DNA of 46,526 nucleotides from Caulobacteraceae bacterium (GCA_030446805.1 JAUJMO010000001.1:36199-82724); one strand, 5' to 3'. Shown: positions 1 through 8,727, counted from the first letter of the stretch. Notes: generated by a model not told the origin, from the sequence alone. Numbers and translations are program-made.

Positions 1-156
1 TTTGGGCGCTGGAGCCCCCAGTTCATGGTCTGGAGCTCGGTGGTCGTGCTGGGCTACGCAGCGGCCTATGGGGTGGGCACGTGGCGGGCGTGGCCGGCCT
101 TGTCGGGCAGGACCCGAGGCGGGCTCGATCTCCCCGAGGCGGGAGCCGGCCGGTGA
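1..156 (+). CDS. 3' end of an unidentified membrane protein (partial)
   Basis: Frame 1 is open from the first base of the window to a TGA at 154-156 and encodes 51 residues. The first half contains an apolar stretch (FMVWSSVVVLGYAAAYGVG) that looks like a last transmembrane helix. It is followed by a short basic, Gly/Pro-rich tail. The N-terminal part lies outside the window, so the family cannot be named. The next gene starts 71 bp downstream on the same strand. Confidence 0.45.
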   Translation, partial: FGRWSPQFMVWSSVVVLGYAAAYGVGTWRAWPALSGRTRGGLDLPEAGAGR

Positions 157-227
157 GGGCGCGCGCGCCTCTCGCGACGGGGCTCCTCCCGTCCCACATG
201 ACCGCCGCGGGCCAGGGGAGAAGGGCG

Positions 228-851
228 ATGGCGGACCAGGGTAGCGGGCGCGTCGAGATCCAGGTCTGGAGCGATTACGTTTGCCCCTTCTGCTATCTGG
301 AGCTGCCGGCGCTGGAGCGTCTCGAGGCCGAGCGGCCCGTTCAGGTGCGCTGGCGCGCCTTCGAGCTCAGGCCCGAGCCGCAGCCCACGCTCGATCCTGA
401 CGGAGACTATCTGCACCGGGTGTGGAACGCCTCAGTCTACCCTATGGCCGCGGAGCGGGGCATGACCCTGAAGCTTCCGCCCGTGCAGCCGCGCAGCCGT
501 TTGGCGCTGGAGGCCGCGGAGGCCGCCCGGGAACGCGGGCAGTACGGCCCGATGCACCGGGCCCTGTTCCGGGCCTTTTTCGAGGAGGGGCGGGACCTCG
601 GCGACCCCGCCGTGCTGAGGGCGATCGCCGGGGAGGCGGGGCTGGACGGAGCGGAGGTGGCGGCCGAGCTGCAGGCCGGGCGGTGGACCGGGCGGGTGCT
701 GGCGGACCAGGAACTGGCGCGCCGGCTGGGCGTGAGCGGCGTGCCGGCGATGGTGCTGGGACGCGCGGGCGCGCCGCAGCGCTGGCTGGTCAGCGGGGCG
801 CAGCCGTACGCGGCCCTCAGCGAGGCGGTGGATCAGGTGCTGGGGCGCTAG
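228..851 (+). CDS. DsbA-family oxidoreductase (FrnE-like)
   Basis: A 207-residue protein of the thioredoxin-fold DsbA/FrnE group. It opens with a beta strand (VEIQVWSDYVCPFCYLE) carrying a CPFC redox motif at about residues 22-25. Near the C-terminus is the cis-proline loop GVSGVPAMVLG, which packs against the active site in this fold. There is no signal peptide, so it is probably a cytoplasmic disulfide oxidoreductase or isomerase-like enzyme; the substrate is unknown. ATG 228 is chosen because a purine-rich GGGGAGAAGG lies just upstream. The same frame is open further upstream, but that part is Arg/Pro-rich and overlaps the previous gene. Confidence 0.85.
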   Translation: MADQGSGRVEIQVWSDYVCPFCYLELPALERLEAERPVQVRWRAFELRPEPQPTLDPDGDYLHRVWNASVYPMAAERGMTLKLPPVQPRSRLALEAAEAARERGQYGPMHRALFRAFFEEGRDLGDPAVLRAIAGEAGLDGAEVAAELQAGRWTGRVLADQELARRLGVSGVPAMVLGRAGAPQRWLVSGAQPYAALSEAVDQVLGR

Positions 852-895
852 CCCGTGCCGGCTAGGGGCGTCAGGACGCGCGCGGCCCCGGCCGG

Positions 896-1354
896 CTAGC
901 GCAGGGCGGCGGCTGCGGCCTCCCGCGCCCTCTCCAGCTCGGCGGGGCGATAGGGTTCCGGCGACCCGAAACCCCAGACGGGGCCGGGCCAGGCGGGATC
1001 GTCGGCCCGGCGGCCCACCACGTGCAGATGCAGCTGGGCCACGATGTTGCCGAGCGCGCCGGTGTTCAGCTTTTCGACCGGGCGGCCGAGCGCCGGGCCC
1101 ATCGCCCGGACGGCCTCGCCAGCCGCCACCGCCTCCTCGATCAGCAGACGTCGGTCCGGCGCGGGGAGGTCGTCGATCTCGACCAGGCCGGCGCGGCGGG
1201 GGATCAGCACCAGCCAGGGCCAGCGCGCGTCGTCCTGCAGCCGCACCTCGCAGAGAACCAGGCTCCCCACGGGGACGGACGTCGCGGCCAGGCGCGGGTC
1301 GAGGACGAAGGGGGCGGGATCCTGCGCCGGCGGGGCGTCCGGTTTCGAGTGCAT
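896..1354 (-). CDS. HIT-family protein
   Basis: A 152-residue protein resembling the histidine-triad (HIT) nucleotide-binding superfamily, whose members hydrolyse or transfer nucleotide phosphoesters. The triad region reads AQLHLHVVGRR near residue 117 and is preceded by the helix segment KLNTGALGNIV, in the usual HIT order. The first His of the H-x-H-x-H pattern is replaced by Gln, leaving two histidines. The following DPAWPGPVWG segment is a recurrent feature of bacterial proteins of this subgroup. A GTG start at 1417 is possible, but the extra residues are Arg/Cys-rich and the ATG start gives a normal length. It is convergent with the DsbA-family gene. Confidence 0.82.
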   Translation of the reverse strand: MHSKPDAPPAQDPAPFVLDPRLAATSVPVGSLVLCEVRLQDDARWPWLVLIPRRAGLVEIDDLPAPDRRLLIEEAVAAGEAVRAMGPALGRPVEKLNTGALGNIVAQLHLHVVGRRADDPAWPGPVWGFGSPEPYRPAELERAREAAAAALR

Positions 1355-1727
1355 GGCGCGTGAGCCGCTCCGATGACAGCGGTTGATCAGGCGCGAAAGG
1401 GAGCGGCACGGGCGCACCGCGTCAAGTTGGACCGGCTCGCGCGCTGCTTGGCCGTTGGCGCTGAAGCGGCGGAAGCTGCCCGGTGTGCGCGACGTACGCG
1501 GGGCGCAGCCCCCAGGCGCTCAGTGAGGGGTGGATCAGGTGTTGGCGGCGGAGCTGGCGAAGCCTAGAGGCGGCCTCGGATGGTCGCTCGAGGGGGCTGA
1601 CCCGCCCAAGCGCCGTTGCCGATAGATGAAATGGCGCCGCGCCTGCACGGAAACCGCACACGCCGCCCATGCTGACCACGAGCCCGCGAGCTAGATTGAC
1701 GCCTCATTCCAGGACGGGGGCAGGGTG
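1355..1727. other. Intergenic stretch with no supported gene
   Basis: About 370 bp between the divergent HIT gene and the membrane-protein gene. Short open frames exist on both strands, but their translations are Arg/Pro-rich and show no domain or convincing start. It should hold promoters for both flanking genes. A purine-rich AGGACGGGGGCAGGG at 1711-1725 is a plausible ribosome binding site for the next gene. Confidence 0.4.
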
Positions 1728-2318
1728 ATGACGACGGAAGCGGGCGACGAGGGCGGGCGGCGTGGACGCGCTTGGAGGCTGGCGCCCTGGGGAGTGGCAG
1801 CGCTCCTCTTGCTGCTGCCCTGGGCGGCGATGCAGTTCAGGGAGGAGGTGAGCTGGGACGGGTTCGATTTCCTCGTCGCCGCCGTCCTGCTGTTCGGGGC
1901 CTGCGGCGCCTTTGAGGTGGCGGCGAGGATGTCGGGCCATTGGTCGTATCGGGTGGCCGCCGGCCTCGCGATCCTGGCGGCGCTCCTCCTGGTGTGGATC
2001 AATCTCGCCGTCGGCGTCATCGGGAGCGAGGACCACCCCGCCAACCTCCTGTACGCGGGCCTGCTCGCCATCGGCGTCGTGGGCGCCGCCATCGCGAGAC
2101 TCAGGCCGGGTGGAATGGCCCGCGTGCTGGTCCTAATGGCGGTGGCCCAGGCGATGATCGGCGCGGCCGCCCTGCTCGCCGGGTGGGGCTCCGAGGGCGA
2201 GAACTGGCCGCAGGTCGTCATCGTCCTGAACGGCGTCTTCGCCGCCGTGTGGCTCGTGTCGGCCGGGCTGTTCCGGAAGGCGGCCCGGGCGCGGGCGCCT
2301 GGGAGTGCGGCGGCCTAG
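1728..2318 (+). CDS. Multi-pass membrane protein of unknown function
   Basis: A 196-residue protein with about six hydrophobic segments, for example WGVAALLLLLPWAAM, FLVAAVLLFGACGAF, AAGLAILAALLLVWINLAVGVIG, ANLLYAGLLAIGVVGAAIA, RVLVLMAVAQAMIGAAALLAG and VVIVLNGVFAAVWLVSAGLF. It ends in a basic Ala/Arg tail. Small integral membrane proteins of this type are common in alphaproteobacteria, often with no assigned role. I do not recognise a catalytic motif. ATG 1728 follows a GGGGG purine run at good spacing; GTG 1725 is one codon upstream and equally possible. It appears to be a single-gene unit. Confidence 0.75.
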   Translation: MTTEAGDEGGRRGRAWRLAPWGVAALLLLLPWAAMQFREEVSWDGFDFLVAAVLLFGACGAFEVAARMSGHWSYRVAAGLAILAALLLVWINLAVGVIGSEDHPANLLYAGLLAIGVVGAAIARLRPGGMARVLVLMAVAQAMIGAAALLAGWGSEGENWPQVVIVLNGVFAAVWLVSAGLFRKAARARAPGSAAA

Positions 2319-2670
2319 GTCTGACCGGCGGGGCGGGCGCGCTGGCCGACGACCGCCACCCTCCCACGAAGCGTCACCCTCGGACTTGTTCCGAGGGCCC
2401 AGGGTTCAGCGATGCCGAACCTGGGGCGCGAGCGACCCGCGCGTCTTAGCCCGCAAGGTGCGTCGGGTGGAGGGATGGGCCCTCGGACCAAGTCCGAGGG
2501 TGACGCTTCGGGGTGGGTGATCTCACGGGCGGAGGGGAGCCGGCCAGACGGAGCGCTTTCAGGCGACCGCTGCGCGGCGGCTTTGCCGACCTTGACCCGC
2601 TCCACCTGCCCGGCAAGCTGGCCTGCATGAGATCAGAAGTGGGGAGGGCGTGGGTGCGCCAGGTGCTGAC
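2319..2670. other. Intergenic region carrying a compound inverted repeat
   Basis: A 350-bp stretch without a credible gene. Its main content is the pair of 35-bp inverted repeats described separately. The remainder (2511-2670) shows no clear promoter, RNA gene or coding signal; open frames here are artefacts of the high GC content. Confidence 0.5.
2367..2510. repeat. Pair of 35-bp inverted repeats, each containing its own palindrome
   Basis: The 35 bases at 2367-2401 and those at 2476-2510 are reverse complements with a single mismatch. Each arm carries an inner hairpin: CCTCGGA-N5-TCCGAGG in the left arm, CCTCGGAC-N3-GTCCGAGG in the right arm. Between them lies another small inverted repeat around 2401-2423 (GGTTC...GAACC). 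The arrangement could fold as one long cruciform or as three separate hairpins. It resembles the repetitive palindromic intergenic elements common in alphaproteobacteria and sits just downstream of the membrane-protein gene, where it could terminate transcription or stabilise mRNA. Confidence 0.75.
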
Positions 2671-3252
2671 TCAGCCCTTGGACTCGCCGCCCTCCGTTCT
2701 CGGACTCTCTAGGGCGGGCACTGGACGAGTAGCGCTAAGGGCTTTCTGCTGCACTTCCTCAATGGCGGAACCTAAGGACGTGTAGATACCTTCTACAAGC
2801 CTCGCGGCGTCCGGTGCCAAATCTTTAGCGTCGCTCACCAGGGCGACCACGGCAGCAATGATCACGAGAGCTGCCCCAACGTTCACACTTCGACGACCGA
2901 GTTCCCGTTCGAACTCGTCTAGTCGCTCATTCAGCCTTCTCCGTTTTACTTCGTCCAGATCGGAATGTTCGACCCGATCCCGCAATCTTTGGACATAATG
3001 CTCGATCCTTTCACGACGTGAGACGTCGAGAGCGATCGTTGATCGTCGTGCCTGTCGAGCGTTCAGAATGCGGGCCTGAGTGACGTAAAGGTCGACTGCC
3101 TGAAGGAAATCGTCGAAGTCGCTGGCCGAGAATGTTCGAGGACTCGGCGGCCGTAAGCCCGACAGTTCTTCGATCTCAAGCGCTCTGGCCGAGGCGACCA
3201 CATCTGTAATGTACTTGAGCCTTTGTGTTGAGCCCACTGATCCATCCGGCAT
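2671..3252 (-). CDS. Hypothetical membrane-anchored coiled-coil protein
   Basis: A 193-residue protein of no family I recognise. The middle (about residues 60-125) is rich in Arg, Glu and Leu and looks like a long charged helix or coiled coil. It is followed by one apolar segment (VNVGAALVIIAAVVALVSD) that should span the membrane, and a short C-terminal tail. The start is the first ATG after an in-frame TGA only a few codons upstream, so the 5' end is well bounded. Base composition is visibly lower in GC than the surrounding genes, and codon use is less extreme, consistent with a laterally acquired gene. It stands between an inverted repeat and the end of uvrD. Confidence 0.6.
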   Translation of the reverse strand: MPDGSVGSTQRLKYITDVVASARALEIEELSGLRPPSPRTFSASDFDDFLQAVDLYVTQARILNARQARRSTIALDVSRRERIEHYVQRLRDRVEHSDLDEVKRRRLNERLDEFERELGRRSVNVGAALVIIAAVVALVSDAKDLAPDAARLVEGIYTSLGSAIEEVQQKALSATRPVPALESPRTEGGESKG

Positions 3253-3438
3253 CGTACCGATAGCCCGAGATCATCTGATCCCGGGATATACGCTCCAGCT
3301 GCACATGCCGTCTTACTCCATGATCGGCTTCGCTCAGCGAAGCGGAACCTGGTCGGTGGACAAGGCCTCAGACGGACTCTCGGCCAGATACTCAAGACTT
3401 TCGTCAGAAATCTGATGATTGACGAGGTCTGTCACGTC

Positions 3439-5793
3439 TCACCCCCGCGCCACAAACGTGTCGATCACCTTCTTCTCCCCCGCCTTGTCGAACGCGACGG
3501 TGAGCTTGTTCCCCTCCACCGCGCCCACCGTGCCCATGCCGAACTTCTGGTGGAAGACGCGGTCGCCGCGTTTGTAGGCCGAGGCGCCTGCGGCGGGGTC
3601 GCTGGTGGCGACGAGGCGGCCCTCACCTTCGATGGGGACGGAGGATACGCGCTGGCGAGGGGTGATCGGCTGGGCGGTGTTGGCCCGTTCGCTGGCGCGC
3701 CGCCAGCCTGGGGAGGTGTAGCCGCCGGCCGCGAACACCGGGGCTTCGTCCCAGCGGGAGCGGGCTTCCTGCATGCCGGGGCCGCCGCCGTAGTAGCCGG
3801 TCTCGCTGCTGGCCTCGACGTTGGCGAGGGGGAGTTCGTCGACGAAGCGGCTGGGGAGCTGGCTGGTCCAGCGGCCGTACACTTGGCGGTTGGCCGCGAA
3901 ACTGACGCGGGCTTCCTCGCGGGCGCGGGTGATGCCGACGTAGGCCAGGCGGCGCTCCTCCTCCAGGCCCTTTTCGCCCTTTTCGTCGATCGAGCGCTGG
4001 GACGGGAAGACGCCTTCCTCCCAGCCGGGGAGGAAGACCAGGGGGAACTCCAGGCCCTTGGCGGCGTGCAGGGTCATGATCTGGACGGCGTCCTGCGCTC
4101 CGTCGCCCCGGTCGAGGTCCATGACCAGGGAGACGTGCTCGAGATAGGCCCCGAGCGTGTCGTAGGCGCCCATGGCCTGGACCAGCTCCTTGAGGTTGTC
4201 GAGCCGGGTGGGGCCGGTGGCGCGGTCGGCCTTCCACATGTCGGTGTAGCCGGACTCCTCCAGGATGGTCTCGGTCAGCCGGGCGTGGTGCTCCCCGCCG
4301 GCCGCCATGGCCCGCCAGCGGTCGAGGTCGCGCAGGAAGGTGTTCAGCGCCGTGCGGGTGCGCGCGGGAAGCTCGTCGGAGTTGACCAGGCCGCGCGACG
4401 CCGTGGAGGCGGAGACCCCGTTCGCGCGGGCCAGCTGCAGGATCTTCTGCACGGAGGTGTCGCCCAGACCGCGCTTGGGCGTGTTGACCACGCGCTCAAA
4501 GGCCAGGTCGTCATCCTCGGACTGGACCAGGCGGAGATAGGCGTGCGCGTCGCGGATCTCCTGGCGCTCGAAGAAGCGCGGACCGCCCACCACCGTGTAG
4601 GGGATGGCCTCCAGGACGAAGCGCTCCTCGAAGGCGCGCATCTGAAAGGAGGCGCGGACCAGGATGGCCGCTTCGCGGAGGCGCCGCGGCCCGTCCCCGG
4701 AGCCGCGCCTGTGCCAGGTTCCGATCTCGTCGGCGATCTGGCGCGCCTCGGCCTCGCCGTCCCAGACGCCGCGGACGCGGACCTTTTCGCCGCCGTCGGC
4801 TTCGGTCCAGAGCGTCTTGCCCAGGCGGTCCTTGTTGGCGCTGATCAGGCCGCTGGCCGCGGCCAGGATGTGGCTGGTGGAGCGGTAGTTGCGCTCCAGG
4901 CGGATGACTTGCGCGCCGGGGAAGTCGCGCTCGAAGCGCAGGATGTTGTCCACCTCCGCGCCGCGCCAGCCGTAGATGGACTGGTCGTCGTCGCCGACGC
5001 AGCAGACGTTGCGGTGCGCCTGCGCGAGCAGCCGCAGCCACAGGTACTGGGCGACGTTGGTGTCCTGGTACTCGTCGACTAGAATGTAGCGGAAGCGGCC
5101 GTGGAATTCCCCAAGCACGTCGGGGTGCTTGGTGAAGATGGTGATGTTGTGCAGCAGGAGGTCGCCGAAGTCGCAGGCGTTCAGGATGCGCAGACGGTCC
5201 TGATATTGGGCGTAGAGGCTCTGGCCGCGGCCGCCGGCGAAATCCTCGGACGCCGGGAGGCGGTCGGGGGTCCAGCCGCGGTTCTTCCAGTGGTCGACCA
5301 GGCCGGCGAAGGTGCGCGGCGTCCAACGCTTGGTGTCCAGACCGTCGGCTTCGAGGATCTGCTTGATCAGCCGCTCCTGGTCGTCGGTGTCCAGGATGGT
5401 GAAGGTGCTCTTGAGGCCGACCAGTTCGGCGTGCCGGCGCAGGATCTGGGCGGCGACGGAGTGGAAGGTGCCCAGCCAGCGGAGGCCCTCGGCGCTGGGC
5501 CCGATCAGATGGGTGATGCGCTCGCGCATCTCGCGCGCAGCCTTGTTGGTGAAGGTCACCGCGAGCAGCTCCCAGGGCCGGGCCCGGCCCGTGGCCAGGA
5601 TGTGCGCCAGCCGGGTGGTCAGCACGCGCGTCTTGCCCGTGCCCGCGCCGGCCAGGACCAGGACGGGGCCGTCGACGGCCTCGACGGCTTGGCGCTGCTC
5701 GGGGTTGAGGCCTTCCAGATAGGCGGGGGACGAGGCGCCGACGGGAGGCTGGGCGCGGGCGAGGTCGCTGAGTTTGAGGGCGGGCTGAGTCAC
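3439..5793 (-). CDS. uvrD: ATP-dependent DNA helicase UvrD/PcrA
   Basis: A 784-residue superfamily 1A helicase that unwinds DNA 3' to 5' in nucleotide-excision and mismatch repair. The Walker A motif GAGTGKT is at residues 49-55, the Walker B/motif II DEYQD at 240-244 and motif III QSIYGWRG at 271-278. A late motif contains TLHAAKGLEFPLVFLPG, followed by EEERRLAYVGITRAR. The C-terminus has the small Tudor-like domain found in PcrA/UvrD (VFHQKFGMGTV). Length and order match the family. GTG 5793 is preferred because the protein then begins MTQPALKLSD, close to the helicase core; the longer frame adds 60 residues that overlap the divergent gene's start. There is no strong Shine-Dalgarno sequence. 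Confidence 0.95.
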   Translation of the reverse strand: MTQPALKLSDLARAQPPVGASSPAYLEGLNPEQRQAVEAVDGPVLVLAGAGTGKTRVLTTRLAHILATGRARPWELLAVTFTNKAAREMRERITHLIGPSAEGLRWLGTFHSVAAQILRRHAELVGLKSTFTILDTDDQERLIKQILEADGLDTKRWTPRTFAGLVDHWKNRGWTPDRLPASEDFAGGRGQSLYAQYQDRLRILNACDFGDLLLHNITIFTKHPDVLGEFHGRFRYILVDEYQDTNVAQYLWLRLLAQAHRNVCCVGDDDQSIYGWRGAEVDNILRFERDFPGAQVIRLERNYRSTSHILAAASGLISANKDRLGKTLWTEADGGEKVRVRGVWDGEAEARQIADEIGTWHRRGSGDGPRRLREAAILVRASFQMRAFEERFVLEAIPYTVVGGPRFFERQEIRDAHAYLRLVQSEDDDLAFERVVNTPKRGLGDTSVQKILQLARANGVSASTASRGLVNSDELPARTRTALNTFLRDLDRWRAMAAGGEHHARLTETILEESGYTDMWKADRATGPTRLDNLKELVQAMGAYDTLGAYLEHVSLVMDLDRGDGAQDAVQIMTLHAAKGLEFPLVFLPGWEEGVFPSQRSIDEKGEKGLEEERRLAYVGITRAREEARVSFAANRQVYGRWTSQLPSRFVDELPLANVEASSETGYYGGGPGMQEARSRWDEAPVFAAGGYTSPGWRRASERANTAQPITPRQRVSSVPIEGEGRLVATSDPAAGASAYKRGDRVFHQKFGMGTVGAVEGNKLTVAFDKAGEKKVIDTFVARG

Positions 5794-5896
5794 GGAACAA
5801 ACATAGACCGGCCGGAGCCGAATGGGGAGGGCGGCCCGGTGTCTCGCCTCCCGGGCGAAAGAGGAACCTGGGTCGCGGCTTGGCCGTTTCAGCGGG

Positions 5897-6352
5897 ATGG
5901 AGACCGCCGAACCCACGCCGGAAGCCTTGGCCGCCAGCCCCGAAACGGGCAGCGAGGCCTCGGTCGCGCGCACCCTGCATGCGCGGCGGCGGAGCCCGGC
6001 GGTGGCCTTCTTGATCGGAGCGGCGGTGATCGGCGCGATCGGGGTGGCGGCCTATCTGTTTTGGCCCGACGCCGCGCAGACCCCTGTCACGCCGGCCGAA
6101 GCGGTGATCACCGACGAGCTGCCCAACATGCCCGTGCCGGACGGAGACGTCATCCGGGCTCAGGTGGATGCGGCCCTGGCCCAGACGCCCAGCGACCCCG
6201 ACGCCCCGGCCGAACAGGCCGCAGCCTCCGCCCAGGCCCAGACCGGGCCGGAAGCCGACGACAGCCCCGCCGCCGCCCGCCCGGCCTCGCCGGACCAGGC
6301 TGAGGCCGCCATTCAGCGCGACGCGACCCTGAACGTCCAGGCGCGCCAGTAA
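5897..6352 (+). CDS. Single-pass membrane protein, Ala/Pro-rich tail
   Basis: A 151-residue protein with a short basic N-terminal segment ending HARRRSP. One transmembrane helix follows (VAFLIGAAVIGAIGVAAYLFW), then a low-complexity Ala, Pro, Asp and Glu tail. The topology suggests an inner-membrane anchor with the tail in the periplasm. No domain is recognised. ATG 5897 is chosen over an upstream in-frame start because upstream residues overlap the uvrD promoter region. It lies divergent from uvrD and 12 bp ahead of another small membrane protein, and the two probably form one operon. Confidence 0.7.
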   Translation: METAEPTPEALAASPETGSEASVARTLHARRRSPAVAFLIGAAVIGAIGVAAYLFWPDAAQTPVTPAEAVITDELPNMPVPDGDVIRAQVDAALAQTPSDPDAPAEQAAASAQAQTGPEADDSPAAARPASPDQAEAAIQRDATLNVQARQ

Positions 6353-6364
6353 GGACCGAATTCG

Positions 6365-6592
6365 ATGACCGACGTTCCCCGCCGCCGCCGCAGCAACAAC
6401 GCCACCCTGGCCGTGATTGTGATCGCCTTGCTGGTGATGCTGGGAATGATCGCCTTTGTGGAGGCCGACGGTCGCCGCCGGGCCGCCGACTCGGGCGTGG
6501 CCTCCCCTGTGGACGAAGGCGGGGCGGGGGCGATCATGCCCACCCCGGTTCCGGGCCAGCCCGCACCGGGCGAGGGGCCCGAACCCAAGTAG
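6365..6592 (+). CDS. Small single-pass membrane protein
   Basis: A 75-residue protein: a basic N-terminus (TDVPRRRRSNNA), one transmembrane helix (LAVIVIALLVMLGMIAFV), then a short Gly/Pro-rich tail. It follows the preceding gene by 12 bp, with a purine-rich TAAGGA before its ATG, so co-expression is likely. The shared architecture (basic cap, helix, proline-rich tail) suggests the two proteins are functionally related, but no role is known. Its stop is separated by a single base from the stop of the convergent RHH gene. Confidence 0.7.
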   Translation: MTDVPRRRRSNNATLAVIVIALLVMLGMIAFVEADGRRRAADSGVASPVDEGGAGAIMPTPVPGQPAPGEGPEPK

Positions 6593-6593
6593 C

Positions 6594-6812
6594 CTAAGAT
6601 TCCGCCGACCGGTCCAGCAGGGCGGCCACGCGGCAGGCGGAGGCGAGCGGACGTTCGCCCCGGCCCGCGTCCACGGCCGCGATCAGGGCGGCCAGGCTCT
6701 GGCCGCGGTCGCGGGCCATGGCCTCCAGCGCGCTCCAGAACTCAGGCTCCAGCGCCACGGAGGTGGAGTGTCCGGCCAGCAGGACGGAGCGTTTGCGCAG
6801 GCCGGCGCTCAG
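6594..6812 (-). CDS. Ribbon-helix-helix protein (RHH_4-like), apparent CTG start
   Basis: A 72-residue product matching my memory of the ribbon-helix-helix family common in alphaproteobacteria. It has the basic opening RKRSVLLAGHSTSVALE, then FWSALEAMARDRGQSLAALIAAVDA, then a C-terminal ASACRVAALL segment. Such proteins are usually small DNA-binding or antitoxin-like regulators. The gene follows the DUF4169 gene directly, an arrangement I associate with this family. No ATG, GTG or TTG lies in frame near the expected N-terminus. The best candidate is CTG at 6812-6810, which overlaps the upstream stop as CTGA, the position where ATGA is usual. The start is therefore inferred. Confidence 0.72.
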   Translation of the reverse strand: MSAGLRKRSVLLAGHSTSVALEPEFWSALEAMARDRGQSLAALIAAVDAGRGERPLASACRVAALLDRSAES

Positions 6813-6991
6813 GACTCGGGCTCGCGCTTGTGACCGTCCAGGCGGGCGGCGGCTCCCGCCGCCTCGGCCGAAGCCTGGGCGCGCTCGGCCTTGGTGCGGC
6901 CGTGACGGACGCGGTTTTCGGCCGCCCCGGCGCTCTCGGCCGCGCGGGCGCGAGCCTTTCGCGCCTTTGTCAGGTTCACGACCTTGCCCAT
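6809..6991 (-). CDS. DUF4169 family protein
   Basis: A 60-residue, very basic, Ala/Arg/Lys-rich protein beginning MGKVVNLTKARKARARAA, which is the hallmark opening of the DUF4169 family. The rest is a single predicted helix, with the typical NRVRHGRTKAER segment. The function of the family is unknown; the charge would allow nucleic-acid or ribosome association. An AGGAG Shine-Dalgarno sequence sits just upstream of the ATG. Its stop overlaps the presumed start of the RHH gene by 2 bp, so the two should be translated as a coupled pair. Confidence 0.85.
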   Translation of the reverse strand: MGKVVNLTKARKARARAAESAGAAENRVRHGRTKAERAQASAEAAGAAARLDGHKREPES

Positions 6992-7056
6992 GGCAACTCC
7001 TGGCCTCCGCCGCGTGTTGTGGAGGCGATCCCCCCTCTAGAGACGGAGCCTGCACC

Positions 7057-7401
7057 ATGACGGACTTCAACAGCAATCCCGACCCGCTCAAGGCCACAAC
7101 GGACGGCGACCTCGGCGACGCCGGCTCGGGCGCGACGAGCATGGGCGGCACGGCCGGCGTGGACCTGACCGCCATCCGCGAGGACATGGAGGTGGTCGGC
7201 TCCGACGGCCGCCACGTGGGCGAGATCGACCACTTCCGCGACGGCCAGCTCAAGCTGAAGCGCCAGGACAGCGAAGCTCTGGACGGCCAGCACCACCTCC
7301 TGCCCCAGGAGTGGGTGGCCCAGGTGGACAGCAACGCCAACCGCGTGATGCTGAACCTCGACAAGGACCAAGTCACCAGCCGCTGGCTTCCCGCGGGCTG
7401 A
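7057..7401 (+). CDS. DUF2171-like PRC-barrel-type protein
   Basis: A 114-residue soluble protein. The N-terminal 45 residues are Gly/Ser/Asp-rich and probably disordered. They are followed by a compact domain starting IREDMEVVGSDGRHVGEIDHF and continuing LKLKRQDSEALDGQHHLLP, as in DUF2171/PRC-barrel-like domains that start with a methionine-valine-x-G-x-D-G pattern. Such proteins are often stress-associated, but no biochemical role is established. The ATG is 65 bp from the divergent DUF4169 gene, so the two share a promoter region. Confidence 0.75.
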   Translation: MTDFNSNPDPLKATTDGDLGDAGSGATSMGGTAGVDLTAIREDMEVVGSDGRHVGEIDHFRDGQLKLKRQDSEALDGQHHLLPQEWVAQVDSNANRVMLNLDKDQVTSRWLPAG

Positions 7402-7796
7402 CCGGGCGAGGCCCGGACGCCACCAGAGGGCGACCGGGCTGCCGCCGCTTTCGCCTTGCACGACCGCTGCTGCGCCAGCCTGTAGCGGCGGCCCGTCGCT
7501 CGGGCGGTTCAGCGTCAGGACTCTCGTTCAACAGTTGCACGGCCTGATCGCCACCCTCCACGCAGGACGCGGGTCGCAGCTCACGCCGGTATCGTCGCCC
7601 ATCGTCTTGATCCCGTTGCCCGGCCGGGAGGCCCCGGCCTATGGCCTGATCGGGCCGGCGGACGCCGCCTTTACGCGCTACCGACAGCAACTCCGGCGCA
7701 CGCTGGACGGGGCTACGCGCGTTTGCGGGGCGGAGCTCGACTGATCGCGTGGCGACCTCTCGCCTAAACGGCCAAGCTGGCCTATCTGCCGCGGCC
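7402..7796. other. Intergenic stretch with a possible decayed reading frame
   Basis: About 395 bp without a confident gene. From about 7510 to 7744 the plus strand has an open frame with strong GC bias at third positions, ending ...[23 protein letters not shown]. It has no good start codon or ribosome binding site. It may be a remnant of a small secreted protein or a chance frame. The promoter of the ABC transporter must lie in the last part of this stretch. Confidence 0.3.
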
Positions 7797-8717
<921 letters not shown>

Positions 8718-8727
8718 GATTTCGTCG

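Noticed and set aside
1422-1679. An 85-codon minus-strand frame in the intergenic region before the membrane protein
   Set aside because: Composition is Arg/Leu/Ser-rich with no domain, no ribosome binding site and no family resemblance; it looks like a GC-rich chance frame.
3415-5082. A 555-codon open frame on the plus strand opposite uvrD
   Set aside because: It is antisense to an undoubted helicase gene; the translation is Val/Gly/Ala/Asp-rich and has no conserved motif. Long antisense frames are expected at this GC content.
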